Below are positions 8,917 to 17,804 of a DNA stretch of 64,000 nt, piece by piece (positions within the stretch are counted from its first letter, which is position 1; each line of letters begins with the position of its first letter). Below the pieces are notes generated by a model. That model saw only the letters and a program-made list of their open reading frames with translations. It was not told the DNA's origin and ran no database searches. The DNA comes from Aquimarina aggregata (GTDB taxonomy: Bacteria; Bacteroidota; Bacteroidia; Flavobacteriales; Flavobacteriaceae). Location: assembly GCF_001632745.1 (NCBI RefSeq), contig NZ_LQRT01000046.1:372001-436000 (forward strand). The letters are read 5' to 3'. The position numbers were made by a program, and so were the translations under genes.

Positions 8917-11900
8917 CTATTTAACCAATTTAACTATTTGCGTACCATTACCAGATAGTACTTTTAAAATGTACATCCCTTTGGGTAAATCAGAAGTATC
9001 TACTGTAACTGTAGATGCTCTAATAATCTTATTGGGGATTATAGTAGTTCTTTTTCCATTTAATGTATACAGCATAGCACTTACAGGTTTTTTATTTGTA
9101 TCGCCAAAGAAAGACAATGTTAATGTATCACTAAATGGATTAGTTAAAGGCTTTACCAAATTAATGTCATTACCCGCAGCCACTTTACCATCTGGACATT
9201 CCCTCGGACAGGTATCAAACCATCGGTCATCATACCAGCCTGTTGTCGTTCTACACAGGTCATCGGTTTGAGCACCTCCATTATCATTAAACACAATCCC
9301 AACTTCAACATTTTGATCTATAGTTATTGAATACCAAGAAGTTCCTGGAATAGGGTTCATTGCTGTACCAGGCCAAGCCGGAGCTCCCGTTATTGGACCA
9401 TTTATATTTTTATCATATATATAAATAAAAGTACTTCCCCATGTTGGTGGTTTCTTAAAATACACCTTAAATGAAGTATCTATAGTATCAGGACAATCGC
9501 CAGAACATATATCTGCCCATTGATTATCATACCAACCATCGCTAGTTCTAAACAAATCATCTGTTTGAGAACCTCCGTTATCGTTAAATACTATTCCAAC
9601 TTCAACATCTTGATCAATAGTATAAGTATACCAAGGAGTAGAATCTAAAACTGTCATTTGTATTCCTGGCCAGGCAGGAAATCCAGGTAAAGCTGAATTT
9701 GTATTCTTATTAAAAAGATAGATATATGCTGTACTCCAAGCATTTGGTTTCTTGAAATTCACCGTATAACTAGATGTGTTTTGGGTTATGGTATATGTTT
9801 TAGTAATAATATTAGAACTTCCTACACTATTTATTGCAATTGCATTTACCTTTGTAACACCTGATGTATTTATAGAAAATGTACCTGTATACGGAGTACT
9901 ATTCGCATCAGGTAAAGCGTCTCCTAAAGTGTAAAATATATCTCCAGAATTTGTAGCACTCATAAACACATTTACACTACCAATAACCGTGCTTGAATCA
10001 GGAGTTATGGTAAGTTCAGGTTTCCCTGTTGCAATTGGACATTCACTTGAACATGTATCGGTCCATTGGTTATCATACCAACCTTCTTTTATTCTAGTAA
10101 GATCATCGGTCTGTTCACCTCCATTATCATTAAACACAATACCAACTTGAAAATTCTGATTTATCGTATGTGTAAACCAAGGTGTATTCATTATTTCTTC
10201 CATAGCGATTCCTGGCCAATCAGGAAATCCAGGTATCGTTGCTCCTGTATTTTGGTTAAACAAATAAATAAAAGCTGAAGACCAACTTGCTGGTTTTTTA
10301 AAATATACATCAAAAGGACCACCAAATATATAATCTCTAGTTAGTATTTGAGATTGGTTCCCTTCTGAATCTATAGCGATAGCTCTAATCGTAGTAGTTT
10401 CACTAATTCTAAATGGAGTAGTATATAATGTACTAGATGCCGATGGAGTTGATCCATCTTCGGTATAAAATATATCCATTGTCGCACCATCTACTGAAGA
10501 AGAAGCTGTCATTGTAACATCAATTGGATTTGTATTAAAACCAGAATCGGGATTTATTGATAAACTTACAGACTCTGTAATACTTAATGGTTTTGCGATT
10601 AAAACCAGGCCAAAAGCAGTGTCGAAAGTTACATTTCCTCCTGATACTGTTGCGGTTTTTTCAGAAAAATAATCTTGTAGCACTGTACCATCTGGCCACA
10701 AACCAAAGACATTTAGCTCACCTGTAAAATCACCATCAAGCCCTGTATATACAAGTGCTTTATCAGTAATTCCTGATGCATTATATTCCCTCTTAAATGT
10801 ATAAGGAGTATCCTGTAATTTGGTATGTTTACCTGCGCCCACCGAAACATGTTCTCTTCTAAACTTACCTATTTTCTGGAAATGTTTTAACGTTAACGCT
10901 GCCTTAGAATTTGGATTCCCTAGTTCATTAAAGTTCATATTAGACCGTAATGTTGCATCTCCAAATGCTCCCCCACCAGGAGTTAATGTTCTTGCGGTTT
11001 CATCACCATAATAAATTTGTGCTGGTCCGGGAGTAAGTAACAATTTAGTACCTGCTTCAAAAGTTCTAGTACGATTTCTATCAAAAACTTCATTAGTATC
11101 ATGGTTTGCTAAAAAGTTCATCGCGCTTTTACCATTACCTAACTGATTTTGTAATAAGTTATCATATTTACTAAATATACTTTCTAAGCCATCATTAGCA
11201 TTAAATCTAAACTCAAAATTGATAAGATTTTCGAAACCATTATCATAATAGTCTACATTAAACCCATCTCCTGTAAATCTTCTCCCCATGCTAGGAGCCA
11301 TATAATTAAATATTTCTCCTGTCATCCAAAAATCCAGATCATCTATTTTTTTACTTGGATTGTTATTTTTCCACTTTTTTAAAGCTTTAATACCTTCTTG
11401 TTCTAATTCTTTCCAAACAAATTCTTCTACATGTTTAACAGTATCTACTCTAAACCCATCTACTCCATATTCTTCTACATAATCTGTAAGCCATTTTATA
11501 ATATAATATCTCGGAGCTCTTGGGTACCCCGTACTATTGAAAAAATCATTTAACTCAGCCTCTTCCTGTTGTCTTCTACCCTCTTGATCCCATTTATTAA
11601 GCAACCAACTTGGAACCGAAACATTAGTATTAGATTCTGTTCTGATATCTGGTAAATTATCTACTAACTCACAAGGAATATTACCTCCAGGACCTTGAAA
11701 ATTGCAAGTAGGTTCTCGTCGTACCCATTCATTGGGCCATGATTCATCACTAGAATTATCAGGGCCAACATGGTTTAAAACAACATCCATAATTATGCGA
11801 ATGCCATGATCATGAGCTTTATCTACAAAGGTTTTAAAGAGCGCATCTGTTCCTAAATTACGATCTATAGTTGTCCAATCTTTTGCCCAATAACCATGAA

Positions 11901-12234
11901 AAGCATATCCTGCTCCGCCAATAGAACCATGTATATTTTCGTAAGGAGGTGTTACCCAAAGTGCATTAACTCCCAGGTCATCAAAATATCCGCTGTCAAT
12001 CTTATTAATCAAACCTTGAAGATCTCCTCCTTCGTAATTTCTTAGTGGTGGACCATTTCTCTGTCTACCATAAGAAAAATCATTAGAAGTATCACCATTT
12101 TCAAATCGATCTGTTAAAACAAAATAGACTGTAGCGTTCTCCCAAACAAAGGGAATATCCCTATTTGATTGAGCCAAAATAATTTTAGGTAGACATAAAA
12201 CAAGTACAAGCCCTAAATAGAATAATTTTTTCAT
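8917..12234 (-). CDS. Secreted GH13 alpha-amylase with CBM26-like modules and T9SS sorting domain
   Basis: An upstream ATG at 12270 exists, but the ATG at 12234 (MKKLFYLGLVLVLCLPKIILAQ) gives a proper signal peptide and 1105 residues. The GH13 barrel shows MDVVLNH (about 149-155), nucleophile Asp264 in FRVDTVKH, acid/base Glu307 in TGEIF and Asp379 in NHDTNE. After the barrel come a chitobiase-C-terminal-like beta domain, a first starch-binding module (YFKKPASW...WYDNQW), another beta domain, two more modules of the same type, and a T9SS sorting domain (last 80 residues, ending KGMYILKVLSGN...IVKLVK). The three modules share a VGIVFNDNGG motif and resemble CBM26. It hydrolyses alpha-1,4-glucans outside the cell and is functionally separate from the carrageenan genes to the right. 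Confidence 0.92.
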   Translation of the reverse strand: MKKLFYLGLVLVLCLPKIILAQSNRDIPFVWENATVYFVLTDRFENGDTSNDFSYGRQRNGPPLRNYEGGDLQGLINKIDSGYFDDLGVNALWVTPPYENIHGSIGGAGYAFHGYWAKDWTTIDRNLGTDALFKTFVDKAHDHGIRIIMDVVLNHVGPDNSSDESWPNEWVRREPTCNFQGPGGNIPCELVDNLPDIRTESNTNVSVPSWLLNKWDQEGRRQQEEAELNDFFNSTGYPRAPRYYIIKWLTDYVEEYGVDGFRVDTVKHVEEFVWKELEQEGIKALKKWKNNNPSKKIDDLDFWMTGEIFNYMAPSMGRRFTGDGFNVDYYDNGFENLINFEFRFNANDGLESIFSKYDNLLQNQLGNGKSAMNFLANHDTNEVFDRNRTRTFEAGTKLLLTPGPAQIYYGDETARTLTPGGGAFGDATLRSNMNFNELGNPNSKAALTLKHFQKIGKFRREHVSVGAGKHTKLQDTPYTFKREYNASGITDKALVYTGLDGDFTGELNVFGLWPDGTVLQDYFSEKTATVSGGNVTFDTAFGLVLIAKPLSITESVSLSINPDSGFNTNPIDVTMTASSSVDGATMDIFYTEDGSTPSASSTLYTTPFRISETTTIRAIAIDSEGNQSQILTRDYIFGGPFDVYFKKPASWSSAFIYLFNQNTGATIPGFPDWPGIAMEEIMNTPWFTHTINQNFQVGIVFNDNGGEQTDDLTRIKEGWYDNQWTDTCSSECPIATGKPELTITPDSSTVIGSVNVFMSATNSGDIFYTLGDALPDANSTPYTGTFSINTSGVTKVNAIAINSVGSSNIITKTYTITQNTSSYTVNFKKPNAWSTAYIYLFNKNTNSALPGFPAWPGIQMTVLDSTPWYTYTIDQDVEVGIVFNDNGGSQTDDLFRTSDGWYDNQWADICSGDCPDTIDTSFKVYFKKPPTWGSTFIYIYDKNINGPITGAPAWPGTAMNPIPGTSWYSITIDQNVEVGIVFNDNGGAQTDDLCRTTTGWYDDRWFDTCPRECPDGKVAAGNDINLVKPLTNPFSDTLTLSFFGDTNKKPVSAMLYTLNGKRTTIIPNKIIRASTVTVDTSDLPKGMYILKVLSGNGTQIVKLVK

Positions 12235-12365
12235 GACATATTTTAATTTGTTGGTTAAATAAGTAAACATTTGATAATCTGTTTTTTAAAAACACTAAAA
12301 CGTTGTAATAAAGGTTTCAAAAAAAAATGATCTTTTAGTTAAAAACAGTTTATCTATTTTTCACG

Positions 12366-12375
12366 CAAACGTTTG
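12366..12375. promoter_or_regulatory. LacI-type operator candidate upstream of the amylase gene
   Basis: CAAACGTTTG is a perfect palindrome with a central CG, set in the context CGCAAACGTTTGAG. That matches the general shape of LacI-family operators, which control maltose/starch genes in Bacteroidota. It lies 132 bases upstream of the amylase ATG in the 426-base divergent gap to the gene at 12661. No LacI gene is visible in the window. Nothing else in this gap is identifiable. Confidence 0.4.
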
Positions 12376-12660
12376 AGTGTTAATAAATAATCAATAATTA
12401 CGTTAAAACCTTATGACTTTTCTAACAAAAACGACTTAAAAATATTAATTTGAAAAACTTTATTTGAAATTATAAAGTCATTACTATTCACGTCAAAAAA
12501 ATTATAATATGACAATTTAGTTAGCATATAAATTTTAATTTTTAAGGAAAAATTGACATGAATTAAGGCAAAAACTACATTTTAATAACAGCATTCTTTG
12601 CGCATCTTTGTACCCATAAATGATTCAAACTAAAAATTAATCTAAAAATTTAAAGAACCT

Positions 12661-13017
12661 ATGGAAAATACAATCGAAAAAAATCTGAAACACGTTCATG
12701 AATTATTATCTAAAGGAGCTTTTATAGAAGCTATGGATACTTATCTTCATGATGATGTAGAATTAGTTGAAGCCAATGATGCTCCAAAAAAAGGAAAAGC
12801 ATTTAATTTAAAATTCGAGCAAGATTTTATAGATAATCAGTTACAAGATTTTGTACGATATGATGTTAAAAACTACGCCATTAATGGTAATCATTCTTTT
12901 TATGATGCTGTGATGGAATTAAAGTTAAAAGATGGAAGCACTATGCTTTCTGAACAAACAGTAGTTACAGAATGGAAAGATGGAAAAATTTATAGAGAAC
13001 GATACTATCACGCATAG
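12661..13017 (+). CDS. SnoaL/NTF2-like small protein
   Basis: The 118-residue cytoplasmic protein has no signal peptide. Its pattern is an N-terminal helix with an HVHELLSKGAFIEAMDTYLHDDVELVEAND stretch, then alternating strands ending WKDGKIYRERYYHA. This is characteristic of the SnoaL-like/NTF2-like cone fold, which binds small hydrophobic ligands or acts as an isomerase. Substrate is unknown. A box resembling the Bacteroidota -7 element (CATCTTTG) lies about 60 bases upstream. It is monocistronic, followed by tRNA-Pro. Confidence 0.75.
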   Translation: MENTIEKNLKHVHELLSKGAFIEAMDTYLHDDVELVEANDAPKKGKAFNLKFEQDFIDNQLQDFVRYDVKNYAINGNHSFYDAVMELKLKDGSTMLSEQTVVTEWKDGKIYRERYYHA

Positions 13018-13103
13018 AAACACTTATTTTTAAGTCATAACGGACCTTCGAAAAATATATTCATTTATTATTCTAATTAGTTATGAAAATTAAATGATTT
13101 ACT

Positions 13104-13111
13104 TATATTTG
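13104..13111 (+). promoter_or_regulatory. Bacteroidota -7 box of the tRNA-Pro gene
   Basis: TATATTTG matches the TAnnTTTG consensus for the primary sigma factor of Flavobacteria exactly. It ends 26 bases before the mature tRNA 5' end. A clear TTG -33 element is not visible at the usual spacing. Confidence 0.6.
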
Positions 13112-13137
13112 CACCCTCAAAAGGAAAACCTACACTT

Positions 13138-13212
13138 CGGGGTGTAGCGTAGCCCGGTTATCGCGCCGCGTTTGGGACGCGGAGGTCGCAGGTTCGAATC
13201 CTGCCACCCCGA
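13138..13212 (+). tRNA. tRNA-Pro (anticodon UGG)
   Basis: A 75-base cloverleaf with acceptor arms CGGGGTG / CACCCCG and discriminator A at 13212. The anticodon stem is CCGCG/CGCGG around the loop TTTGGGA, which places TGG at 13173-13175. The T arm is GCAGGTTCGAATCCTGC. CCA is not encoded, as is common in Bacteroidota. Confidence 0.97.
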
Positions 13213-13221
13213 CTAAATAGG

Positions 13222-13260
13222 ACCGTTTATTATCATATGATATAAACGGTTTTTTGTTTT
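13222..13260 (+). terminator. Terminator of tRNA-Pro
   Basis: A 9-bp stem ACCGTTTAT / ATAAACGGT is followed by TTTTTTGTTTT, ten bases after the tRNA 3' end. Confidence 0.8.
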
Positions 13261-13329
13261 TATAAGTAAAAGATCAGAAGTTGATAGTTTTTTAATATAA
13301 TACCAAAGTATACAAATAAAGACATACAT

Positions 13330-14219
13330 AAATTAAAAAGGGCTCACTTTGTCAAGTCAAAAGCTGTAAAAAGCAACTATATCACCTTTTATGTGCGGGA
13401 TGTACAGAAGAATGATCTAATCAGACAAAGACAATATATTCCGAAGAAATACAAAACAGAAGCTGAACAAAAAGCATCTACAAAAGATGTTATTAAACAA
13501 ATAAATAGGTTTCTTGCTAATGGATATCATGTTGACAGGAAAAAGGTTTCTAAAAATACTATAGATCAGAAGCGAGAAGTGTCAGAAAGAATATATTCTA
13601 TTCAGGAAATAGCTAAAGAATTTATTGAAATCAAGAAAGCTAAAACTCTATAAACGAGGACTAGAATTTTATACCAATATTTTAGAGTGTTTTCTTAAAC
13701 AGTTTGAAAATCAGGGATTGGATAGTGTTTGGATTGGAGATTTAATTTGTTTTGTTTATTATTCTTTTATGCGACTTTTGGAAATTAGACTATTAAAAGT
13801 AAGAGAGAGATGGAAAAAAACCTTATTTGGGTAGCCGGTCAAAAAAGTAAAACTAAAAAAAGAGATGTGATCCCAATTGTTCCTGCATTAAAAAAGATTA
13901 TTTTAGAAATAAACTTGGAAGATTACCATCCTGATGATTTTTTATTTGGAATTAATCAGAAGCCCTATCCTACTAAAATGGCCGAAAATTATATGGTAAG
14001 CATTTCAAAAAAATAAAAGACTATTTTGAATTTGCTAATGATTATACTCTATACGGTTTTAAACATACAGCTGTTGTGAACTGGCATCATAAAGAAAAAG
14101 ATATCCGAAAAATTCAAAAAATATGTAGCCATTGTAGTATGCTCATTACCGCACGTTATTTAAAATCTCTTGGTTTATTGGATAATAAGGATGTAGTTTC
14201 TCAGTTACCAGAGATATGA
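13330..14219 (+). pseudogene. Decayed tyrosine recombinase (integrase) next to tRNA-Pro
   Basis: Four successive frames read as one phage-type integrase broken by at least three frameshifts. The first is an N-terminal segment (VKSNYITFYVRDVQKNDLIRQ..., to 13653). The second is a core-binding segment (FYTNILECFLKQF...) reaching a SFMRLLEIRLLKV stretch that holds the expected first catalytic Arg. The third is KSKTKKRDVIPIVPALKKII (to 14016), and the fourth is the C-terminal catalytic end (LYGFKHTAVVNW, then TARYLKSLGL with the Tyr) stopping at 14219. In intact relatives these form one protein of about 400 residues. It lies 118 bases after a tRNA, the usual target of such integrases. No start codon or ribosome site for the whole is evident. 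Confidence 0.8.
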
Positions 14220-14234
14220 TCTCATTATTTTGAA

Positions 14235-14247
14235 GTTTGAATCCTGC
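14235..14247 (+). repeat. T-arm-like repeat, possible relic attachment site
   Basis: GTTTGAATCCTGC matches 12 of 13 bases of the tRNA-Pro T arm at 13192-13204 (GTTCGAATCCTGC). It lies 15 bases after the last codon of the integrase relic. Similarity does not extend through the acceptor stem, so it may be a decayed attR or derive from another tRNA. Confidence 0.4.
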
Positions 14248-14626
14248 TAAGATCACTTTTAAGACAATTTTTACCGACCCAAGACAATATTCTCTCGGTT
14301 TTTTGTTGGACATTGTTACTTTTCTATTTTAGAAGTAAGGGACATCTATCTTGCATTTAATTGTTAGCACCAAGCTGAAAAACCAATAGGAATCTTAAAA
14401 CAAATATAAAAGAATATTTTATTCGCTTTGACAAATGTCATAATTGCTGGGCTTCTGAATTATGCTATATTGCGGATTTTTCATTTTTAGGATATGGTGC
14501 TTTCATTTTTACTTATATATCAATAATTGAAGGTGTTATCTTATTTTATAGATTCACTTCAATCTTAAAAGAAAAAGGATTGATATTTAACAGTTTCAAA
14601 TACAACTTAAAAGATAGAGCGAAAAA
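14248..14626. other. Intergenic stretch with an untranslated-looking open frame
   Basis: No intact gene is seen. On the plus strand, from about 14400, a frame runs to a TAG near 14706 reading a hydrophobic segment (FSFLGYGAFIFTYISIIEGV). It has no start codon and overlaps the terminator and the end of the GH82 gene, so it is at most a fragment. This is probably the remainder of the decayed integrated element. Confidence 0.3.
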
Positions 14627-14663
14627 CAAAAACTCCAATGATATAAAATCAAAGGAGTTTTTG
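14627..14663 (-). terminator. Terminator of the GH82 gene
   Basis: CAAAAACTCC and GGAGTTTTTG form a 10-bp stem separated by 17 bases. On the minus strand it is followed by TTTTTC. It starts 17 bases after the stop of the gene at 14680. Confidence 0.75.
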
Positions 14664-14679
14664 TTAAAAATCTATAAAA

Positions 14680-16248
14680 TTAGTTTGGAAAACTTGCAAT
14701 ATAATTAGTTATAGTATTGGCATTATTGCCGCAAGCAGGCGTTGTTATATTAAATTTAATATTTTGTGTAAATCCATTAGGAAAACCATTAAATTGTTGC
14801 CTCTCTAAAGTTACTCTATAGTTTCCACCTGTATTACCATTAGCTGTATTATCATAACTTAAAGCTACTGAAGGCCCATGATATTCAAATCCATTAAACA
14901 TATTCAAACTTGTACCTGGGTTTCGTAAACCATTAGCCCAAATATTACAAGGAATAAACTGTAAATGAATTTGTTTAATTTTAGCTCCTCTATCATTCTG
15001 AAATTTTGCAGTAATATTTTTTACTTTAGCATTAGTGAAACCACCAGCTTCTAATCCATTTCCTATTTCACCTAATTGGTTTTTAACAAAAGTATTTCTG
15101 GGAGCAATACTAGCTGCTGGAGATAATCTAACCGCCCATCTTCTTCCGTTATTACGTTTATAAGCTCTTCCTGACAAAGCAGTTCCATTAATGTTAAACT
15201 GACTTTGGATAAACTGTTCAAATCTTCTTTGACCATCATTATTTATCGGAAATGTATCATTTAAATCAAATAATTCTAAAAACCCTTTTTCAACTCTAAC
15301 AGCAAAAGTAGACCCTGTAGCTTTAACTTTCTCAACGGTAACATTACCATTTTTAACGAAATGAGGAGAAAACATTACTGCCGTTATACCATTCGTATTA
15401 TTTATGTTGTAAGCAAAAACATCATTAATACCACCTTTTTTAGAACCATTCTTTAATTCACCTTTCATGATTATATCATCCGTTTCCATTCTTAATGTAA
15501 CACCTCCATCACAATTAAGATTCTTGAATAGTACATTATTGGCATTATAGGTTTGTATTAATCCGTATCCCGTATGAGATCCCGTTTGTTTAATATTTTC
15601 TATAACTCCATCAGCAGGACCAGGTCTGTTTTCTGAGGCTCCTCCCACATGAACTAATACAATAGAGTTAACAGAAGATCTTCGATCTTTAATGTTTATA
15701 TCGGCAATTCTGAAGTTATCAACACGACCAATTTTAACAGCATTTACATTTTTGTTTACAAGATTTGAAGCTGAAATATCTACCATAAATTTTCTCCCAT
15801 CTTGTCCACTAATACTTACGTTTTTAAGTCGTTTACCACCTCGGGCTGCTCCAATAGAAAAGACCCCGCCACGTGTACCATCAAATTTAATTATAGTCCC
15901 TTCTGCAATTTGTAAATGAATATTTGATTTTAATATAACTTCATTCCAGTTGTAGGTTCTTCGAGGAATCTCAATGATAACACCTGGACCATTCGCCTTT
16001 GAGTTTTGCTTAATTAATTGATTTAGTTGCGCAGTTGTAGTTCCTGTAAACTGAACTTTTCTAATATTTGAGGCAGGTGGATTATAAAAATTCTGATTTT
16101 GAAATTCACTTGGAATTTTTTTTTCAATATCAATGTTGGAATCACTTAAAGTTTTATCCAAGTCTTCTAAATCATTAGAACAGCTCCCCAAAGCTATAAC
16201 TACTAATAAAAGTAAGAGGTTTTTCAAATTTTTACTTGTTGTTTTCAT
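14680..16248 (-). CDS. GH82 iota-carrageenase-like lipoprotein
   Basis: The 522-residue protein starts with a lipoprotein signal (VVIALGSC, Cys23), so it is probably surface anchored. From residue 65 it follows the GH82 right-handed beta-helix pattern. The segments GYGLIQTYNANNVLFKNL (about 228-244), LRMETDDIIM (252-261) and AVMFSPHFVKNGNV (290-303) agree closely with my recollection of the Alteromonas iota-carrageenase. Glu255 and Asp257 in RMETD match the reported catalytic Glu245/Asp247 pair. The expected reaction is endo-hydrolysis of beta-1,4 bonds in iota-carrageenan with inversion. It is monocistronic, with its own terminator and the shared GGTAA element upstream. Substrate within the family (iota- or hybrid carrageenan) is inferred. 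Confidence 0.87.
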   Translation of the reverse strand: MKTTSKNLKNLLLLLVVIALGSCSNDLEDLDKTLSDSNIDIEKKIPSEFQNQNFYNPPASNIRKVQFTGTTTAQLNQLIKQNSKANGPGVIIEIPRRTYNWNEVILKSNIHLQIAEGTIIKFDGTRGGVFSIGAARGGKRLKNVSISGQDGRKFMVDISASNLVNKNVNAVKIGRVDNFRIADINIKDRRSSVNSIVLVHVGGASENRPGPADGVIENIKQTGSHTGYGLIQTYNANNVLFKNLNCDGGVTLRMETDDIIMKGELKNGSKKGGINDVFAYNINNTNGITAVMFSPHFVKNGNVTVEKVKATGSTFAVRVEKGFLELFDLNDTFPINNDGQRRFEQFIQSQFNINGTALSGRAYKRNNGRRWAVRLSPAASIAPRNTFVKNQLGEIGNGLEAGGFTNAKVKNITAKFQNDRGAKIKQIHLQFIPCNIWANGLRNPGTSLNMFNGFEYHGPSVALSYDNTANGNTGGNYRVTLERQQFNGFPNGFTQNIKFNITTPACGNNANTITNYIASFPN

Positions 16249-16332
16249 GACGTTTGTTAGTTTAAGTTTGTGTTAATTTCTTTAATAAAATCACTACAAA
16301 TTTAAACTTAAGAAGCCCTCTGATATATACAG

Positions 16333-16361
16333 TATTATTCCATTCATAACATTATTTTACC
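16333..16361 (-). promoter_or_regulatory. Shared GGTAA element and promoter of the GH82 gene
   Basis: On the minus strand the element begins GGTAAAATAATGTTAT. It lies 85-113 bases upstream of the ATG. A perfect -7 box (TAAATTTG, 16297-16304) starts 57 bases after the element start, with no TTG at -33, which suggests activator dependence. The element aligns with copies at 17562, 20101, 22889, 53540, 59224 and 61155. Confidence 0.6.
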
Positions 16362-16437
16362 TATTAAACATTAATTTTATTAAAAAAAATCATAAAAAAT
16401 TAAGAAAAACTTGTTTCAAACAGTAACATCCTATATC

Positions 16438-17397
16438 TTATTTTTCAAGAATAACTCTTTCAATCATTTTTTTATGGCCAGTTATTAATGCTTTATCTAT
16501 AACCTCTTCTTCAAAGCAGAACACTCTATTAGTCGGAATGAAAGAGGTTAATGCCAATAAATACAACTCCCGTAAAACTCCAGATGTTGCCAAGAATATT
16601 TTTTCTTGTTTATCCTTTAAGTATGATAATTCAATTCCGATAAGTAAGCCCGATAAATAATAATAATTTCTTTCTGATGAAGTATTGTAAAGTAAATGAT
16701 TAGCTCTTATTGAAAAAAATGAAGATGAATAATTATTATTTATACCGTTATTTACACCGTCTAAAAATGATTCACTAAACTTAGAATCCCACTCAACTCT
16801 TTTTATCGAATTTGATAGAATACTATGCATACTAAAAATTTCAAAAAACTCACCTGTCATATAAGTAGTAAAGTTATTTATTCTTTCTGGATTAAAAGCT
16901 AAATGTTTGCTATGTGTTCCTGGTAAAATCAAAACACCCTCTGAAGACTTAGGTAAATATTCTATCAAACCTACAGCTTGAATCTCTTCTCCTCGCATTA
17001 CATCATTATCAGTTTTCACACCTGAAATCAAAAGAATTTCATGTTGTTTGTCAATAATTTTCCACTGAGATGTTAAATCTTCACAACTAAATGACACAGG
17101 TACTTCTGCATAAGGCAATTCTATCATACCAATAGCCGAAGTAATCATACCCGAACCAACAATTAATGTTTCTTCTCCTCTTATTCCTTTAAATAACTTA
17201 ACATATTTTAATAAATAATCTATAAAAAATTGTTCCTGTGAAATCTCATTTTGATTTTTATATTTTTGGTAGAGTGTATGTACACCAAAATCAGTTTTAA
17301 ACTCTTCAAGTATTTTTAATTTATGTGAATCGATCAACCTAATTCTAAAATTCGAAGTACCCCAATCACAGCTTACAAATTGTTCTGGTAATATCAT
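16438..17397 (-). CDS. dgoK: 2-dehydro-3-deoxygalactonokinase (KDGal kinase)
   Basis: The 319-residue cytoplasmic protein has the ASKHA-fold phosphate-1 motif near its N-terminus (SCDWGTSNFRIRLID, 9-23). It also has the family signatures GSGMITSAIGMIELPY, LILPGTHSKH and FTTYMTGEFFEI, all typical of DgoK. It phosphorylates 2-keto-3-deoxy-D-galactonate with ATP to the 6-phosphate. In carrageenan catabolism the substrate arises from 3,6-anhydro-D-galactose after oxidation and ring opening, and from galactonate by dehydration. It stands alone between the GH82 and GH16 genes but carries the shared upstream element. The aldolase that would use its product is encoded at 60297. The 407-base gap upstream holds that element and otherwise nothing identifiable. 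Confidence 0.88.
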   Translation of the reverse strand: MILPEQFVSCDWGTSNFRIRLIDSHKLKILEEFKTDFGVHTLYQKYKNQNEISQEQFFIDYLLKYVKLFKGIRGEETLIVGSGMITSAIGMIELPYAEVPVSFSCEDLTSQWKIIDKQHEILLISGVKTDNDVMRGEEIQAVGLIEYLPKSSEGVLILPGTHSKHLAFNPERINNFTTYMTGEFFEIFSMHSILSNSIKRVEWDSKFSESFLDGVNNGINNNYSSSFFSIRANHLLYNTSSERNYYYLSGLLIGIELSYLKDKQEKIFLATSGVLRELYLLALTSFIPTNRVFCFEEEVIDKALITGHKKMIERVILEK

Positions 17398-17561
17398 TTT
17401 TTATATTTATTTTTTTTGTTACTTCATTAATAATTCTTAAAAATCATTTATTAAAGTTGCCATCTTAATTTTTGTTTAGCTTTAATAAAATTTTCAAAGT
17501 TTATAATGTCTTTTTATAATACAAGCAAAGAAATACAACAAAAATTCATCATCTTAAACTA

Positions 17562-17590
17562 TAGCTATCTATAGCATACATTATTTTACC
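17562..17590 (-). promoter_or_regulatory. Shared GGTAA element upstream of dgoK
   Basis: On the minus strand it begins GGTAAAATAATGTATG, identical over 13 bases to the GH82 copy. A -7-like box (TTTCTTTG) starts 57 bases after the element start, the same spacing as at GH82. It lies 165-193 bases upstream of the ATG. Confidence 0.55.
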
Positions 17591-17804
17591 TTATTTATGT
17601 GGCCCATAAACAAAATCAAGAGATTATTCTTTTAGCCTGATCAGCCCTTTAGTGATTTAAATGGATTATTTATCCTATTTCATTGAATCATAAATTACCC
17701 TGAAGAGAAGACTAAGTAAAATATGATATTTATATAAAAAATTAAACTATCGTTATGTATTGAGTTTGTGCTTAAGAGCGAAAAAATATTTTTAAAAACA
17801 GAAT

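Noticed and set aside
8894..9271. Open frame of 125 codons on the plus strand
   Set aside because: It is antisense to the sorting domain and starch-binding module of the amylase gene.
13393..14016. Three short plus-strand genes
   Set aside because: Their products join into a single integrase when frameshifts are allowed, so they are parts of one pseudogene rather than separate genes.
14400..14706. Plus-strand frame with a hydrophobic segment
   Set aside because: It has no start codon and runs through a terminator into the GH82 gene; not supportable as a gene.
14680..16248. Reading the beta-helix lipoprotein as a pectate or alginate lyase
   Set aside because: The helix pattern alone would allow this, but GYGLIQTY, RMETD and AVMFxPHFxKNG match the GH82 catalytic region.
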